64,000 bases of DNA. Source: Aquimarina aquimarini. GTDB taxonomy: Bacteria; Bacteroidota; Bacteroidia; Flavobacteriales; Flavobacteriaceae. Location of the stretch: contig NZ_OMKE01000005.1 in assembly GCF_900299535.1 (NCBI RefSeq), positions 1 through 64,000 of the forward strand, given 5' to 3'. The stretch's first letter is position 1, and each line of letters starts with the position of its first letter. Shown here one piece after another: positions 62,946 to 64,000 of the stretch. The translations under genes were made by a program, and so were the position numbers. The notes beneath the pieces are model-generated. The model searched no databases and had not been told where the DNA came from. It saw only the letters and a list, made by a program, of their open reading frames with translations.

Positions 62946-64000
62946 TTAGTTAGCCGCTCTTTTTGGATACGGAGGTCTAACCTGTTTTTTGGGTGGATTA
63001 TTTTTCAATTTTTGTAAGATCACTTCAATCGCTTTTTCTAGCTGAGGATCCTTTCCCTTTATTATTTCCGAAGGTAATTGTTCTACTTCGATATCTGGAG
63101 CGACCCCTACATTTTCAACGATAAACCCTTCTTCTGTCCATATAGCTACGTTGGGTGCGGTAACACTGGCACCATCAATAAACTCAGGAAACCCCAAAAT
63201 TCCTACTAAACCTCCCCAGGTTCTCTTACCCACGAGAGTTCCAACTTTAAACTTTCGAAACATCCAGGGTAACATATCACCGCCAGAACCAGCTGTTTCG
63301 TCAATAAGCATAACTTTAGGTCCCTGTATAGAAGCACTTGGAGTTTTTAAATCTTTACCATATCGAAAATTCCAGTGAGACTGATAAGGATTCAGCAAAA
63401 GGTTTATATAATAATCTGCTATTTGACCACCACCATTGAAGCGTTCATCTATAATGATTGCTTCTTTATCTGCTTGCGGAAAGAAATATCTTTTAAAATA
63501 TTCGTGACCAGCCGTAGTAGTATTTGGGACATATACATAAGCAACTTGTCCATTGGTCATATCATGTACTTTTTTTAAATTCCCTTCTACCCAATCTCGG
63601 TTTCTAAGAGCATATTCACTTGCTATAGGGGTTATCTTACTAACTCTTGAGTCTTTAAAGTCTTGATTTGGCCCTACTGTTATTTCGATTATTTTACCTG
63701 CTGTATTTTCAAAAAAACTGAAAATATTTTCATTTCCAGATAGCTCTTTGCCATTTACAGCCAATAGATAATCACCTGGCTTAACGTTAATTCCTGGTTC
63801 CGTCAAAGGAGATCTGAGTTCGGGATTCCAATTAAGACCACCATAGATTTTTTTGAATTGGTATTTATTGTTTACAATTTTGTAGTCAGCACCTAATAAA
63901 CCACCAGGAACTTCATTTGCCTCACGAAGCTGTTCTCCAACCCCTTGTAAACGATGATGTCCTACGGATAGTTCACTACACATCCATTGGATAACTCTAT
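62946..64000 (-). CDS. Tricorn-protease homologue, C-terminal part (5' end beyond window)
   Basis: The frame continues upstream to the window edge (codons for RVIQW precede the first in-frame ATG at 63983), so only the last ~350 residues are visible. WMCSELSVGHHR matches the tricorn region carrying the catalytic His. A PDZ-like domain follows (GINVKPGDYLLAVNGKEL). The peptidase core has IIDERFNGGG, the nucleophile Ser in DETAGSGGDMLPW, GKRTWGGLVGI and ENVGVAPDIEVE. The N-terminal beta-propellers would be outside. These S41-related peptidases degrade peptides and in Bacteroidota are usually exported. The C-terminal KKQVRPPYPKRA is an unusual basic tail. Confidence 0.93.
   Translation of the reverse strand, partial: RVIQWMCSELSVGHHRLQGVGEQLREANEVPGGLLGADYKIVNNKYQFKKIYGGLNWNPELRSPLTEPGINVKPGDYLLAVNGKELSGNENIFSFFENTAGKIIEITVGPNQDFKDSRVSKITPIASEYALRNRDWVEGNLKKVHDMTNGQVAYVYVPNTTTAGHEYFKRYFFPQADKEAIIIDERFNGGGQIADYYINLLLNPYQSHWNFRYGKDLKTPSASIQGPKVMLIDETAGSGGDMLPWMFRKFKVGTLVGKRTWGGLVGILGFPEFIDGASVTAPNVAIWTEEGFIVENVGVAPDIEVEQLPSEIIKGKDPQLEKAIEVILQKLKNNPPKKQVRPPYPKRAAN

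Overview
The window reads as a piece of a chromosome from a low-GC, gliding-type Bacteroidota, most likely a marine Flavobacteriaceae (Aquimarina-like; the genus is a guess). The evidence is the T9SS sorting tails of types A and B, a PorP/SprF protein, SprB-like repeats, TAnnTTTG promoter boxes, many short Bacteroidota lipoprotein signals (xxxC followed by D/E/S/N), and 7TM- or TPR-fused AraC-type one-component regulators. No rRNA, tRNA or CRISPR was found.

Layout. (1) 1-16497, minus strand: five tightly packed, very large secreted or outer-membrane genes. In transcription order they are an 809-aa beta-barrel, a 1666-aa Fn3/metallopeptidase-like modular protein, a 1615-aa unknown, a 696-aa Fn3 protein and a SprB-repeat protein cut by the window edge. 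(2) 17012-19406: esterase lipoprotein, small barrel protein and a LytTR membrane regulator. (3) 20016-25143: an iron/siderophore uptake operon (PKD/DUF4397-like lipoprotein, TonB-dependent siderophore receptor, PepSY-TM protein, small membrane protein) with an operator-like dyad over its promoter. (4) 25673-30411: T9SS type A secreted protein, lipoprotein, and an astacin-type metallopeptidase with six tandem VCBS-like repeats. (5) 30699-38490: PorP/SprF plus a 2290-aa BspA-repeat surface protein with a type B T9SS tail. (6) 38985-46062: small regulators, two AraC-type sensors, two hydrolases and a repeated 44-bp operator-like element. (7) 46990-51326: M57-like peptidase, two Crp/Fnr regulators, a stretch resembling decayed DNA, and an FMN-dependent alpha-hydroxy-acid oxidase. 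(8) 51995-57690: an orphan T6SS effector island (VgrG, unknown adaptor-like protein, PAAR-like/metzincin fusion, a broken second PAAR-like stub in frame with a candidate caspase-like effector, and an overlapping small membrane protein that may be its immunity protein). (9) 57732-64000: NarL-type two-component pair, a truncated 7TMR-DISM-like gene, an IS3 transposase relic, a leucine-rich repeat protein and a tricorn-protease homologue cut by the window edge.

Two places look most likely to hold something new. One is the effector island at 54625-57690, where the remains of a PAAR-like domain and the candidate cysteine-protease effector share one reading frame broken by a single stop codon. The other is the five-gene surface operon at 1-16497, whose second gene has the modular build of a polymorphic toxin. 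Gene functions are read from sequence motifs by eye; no database search was possible.
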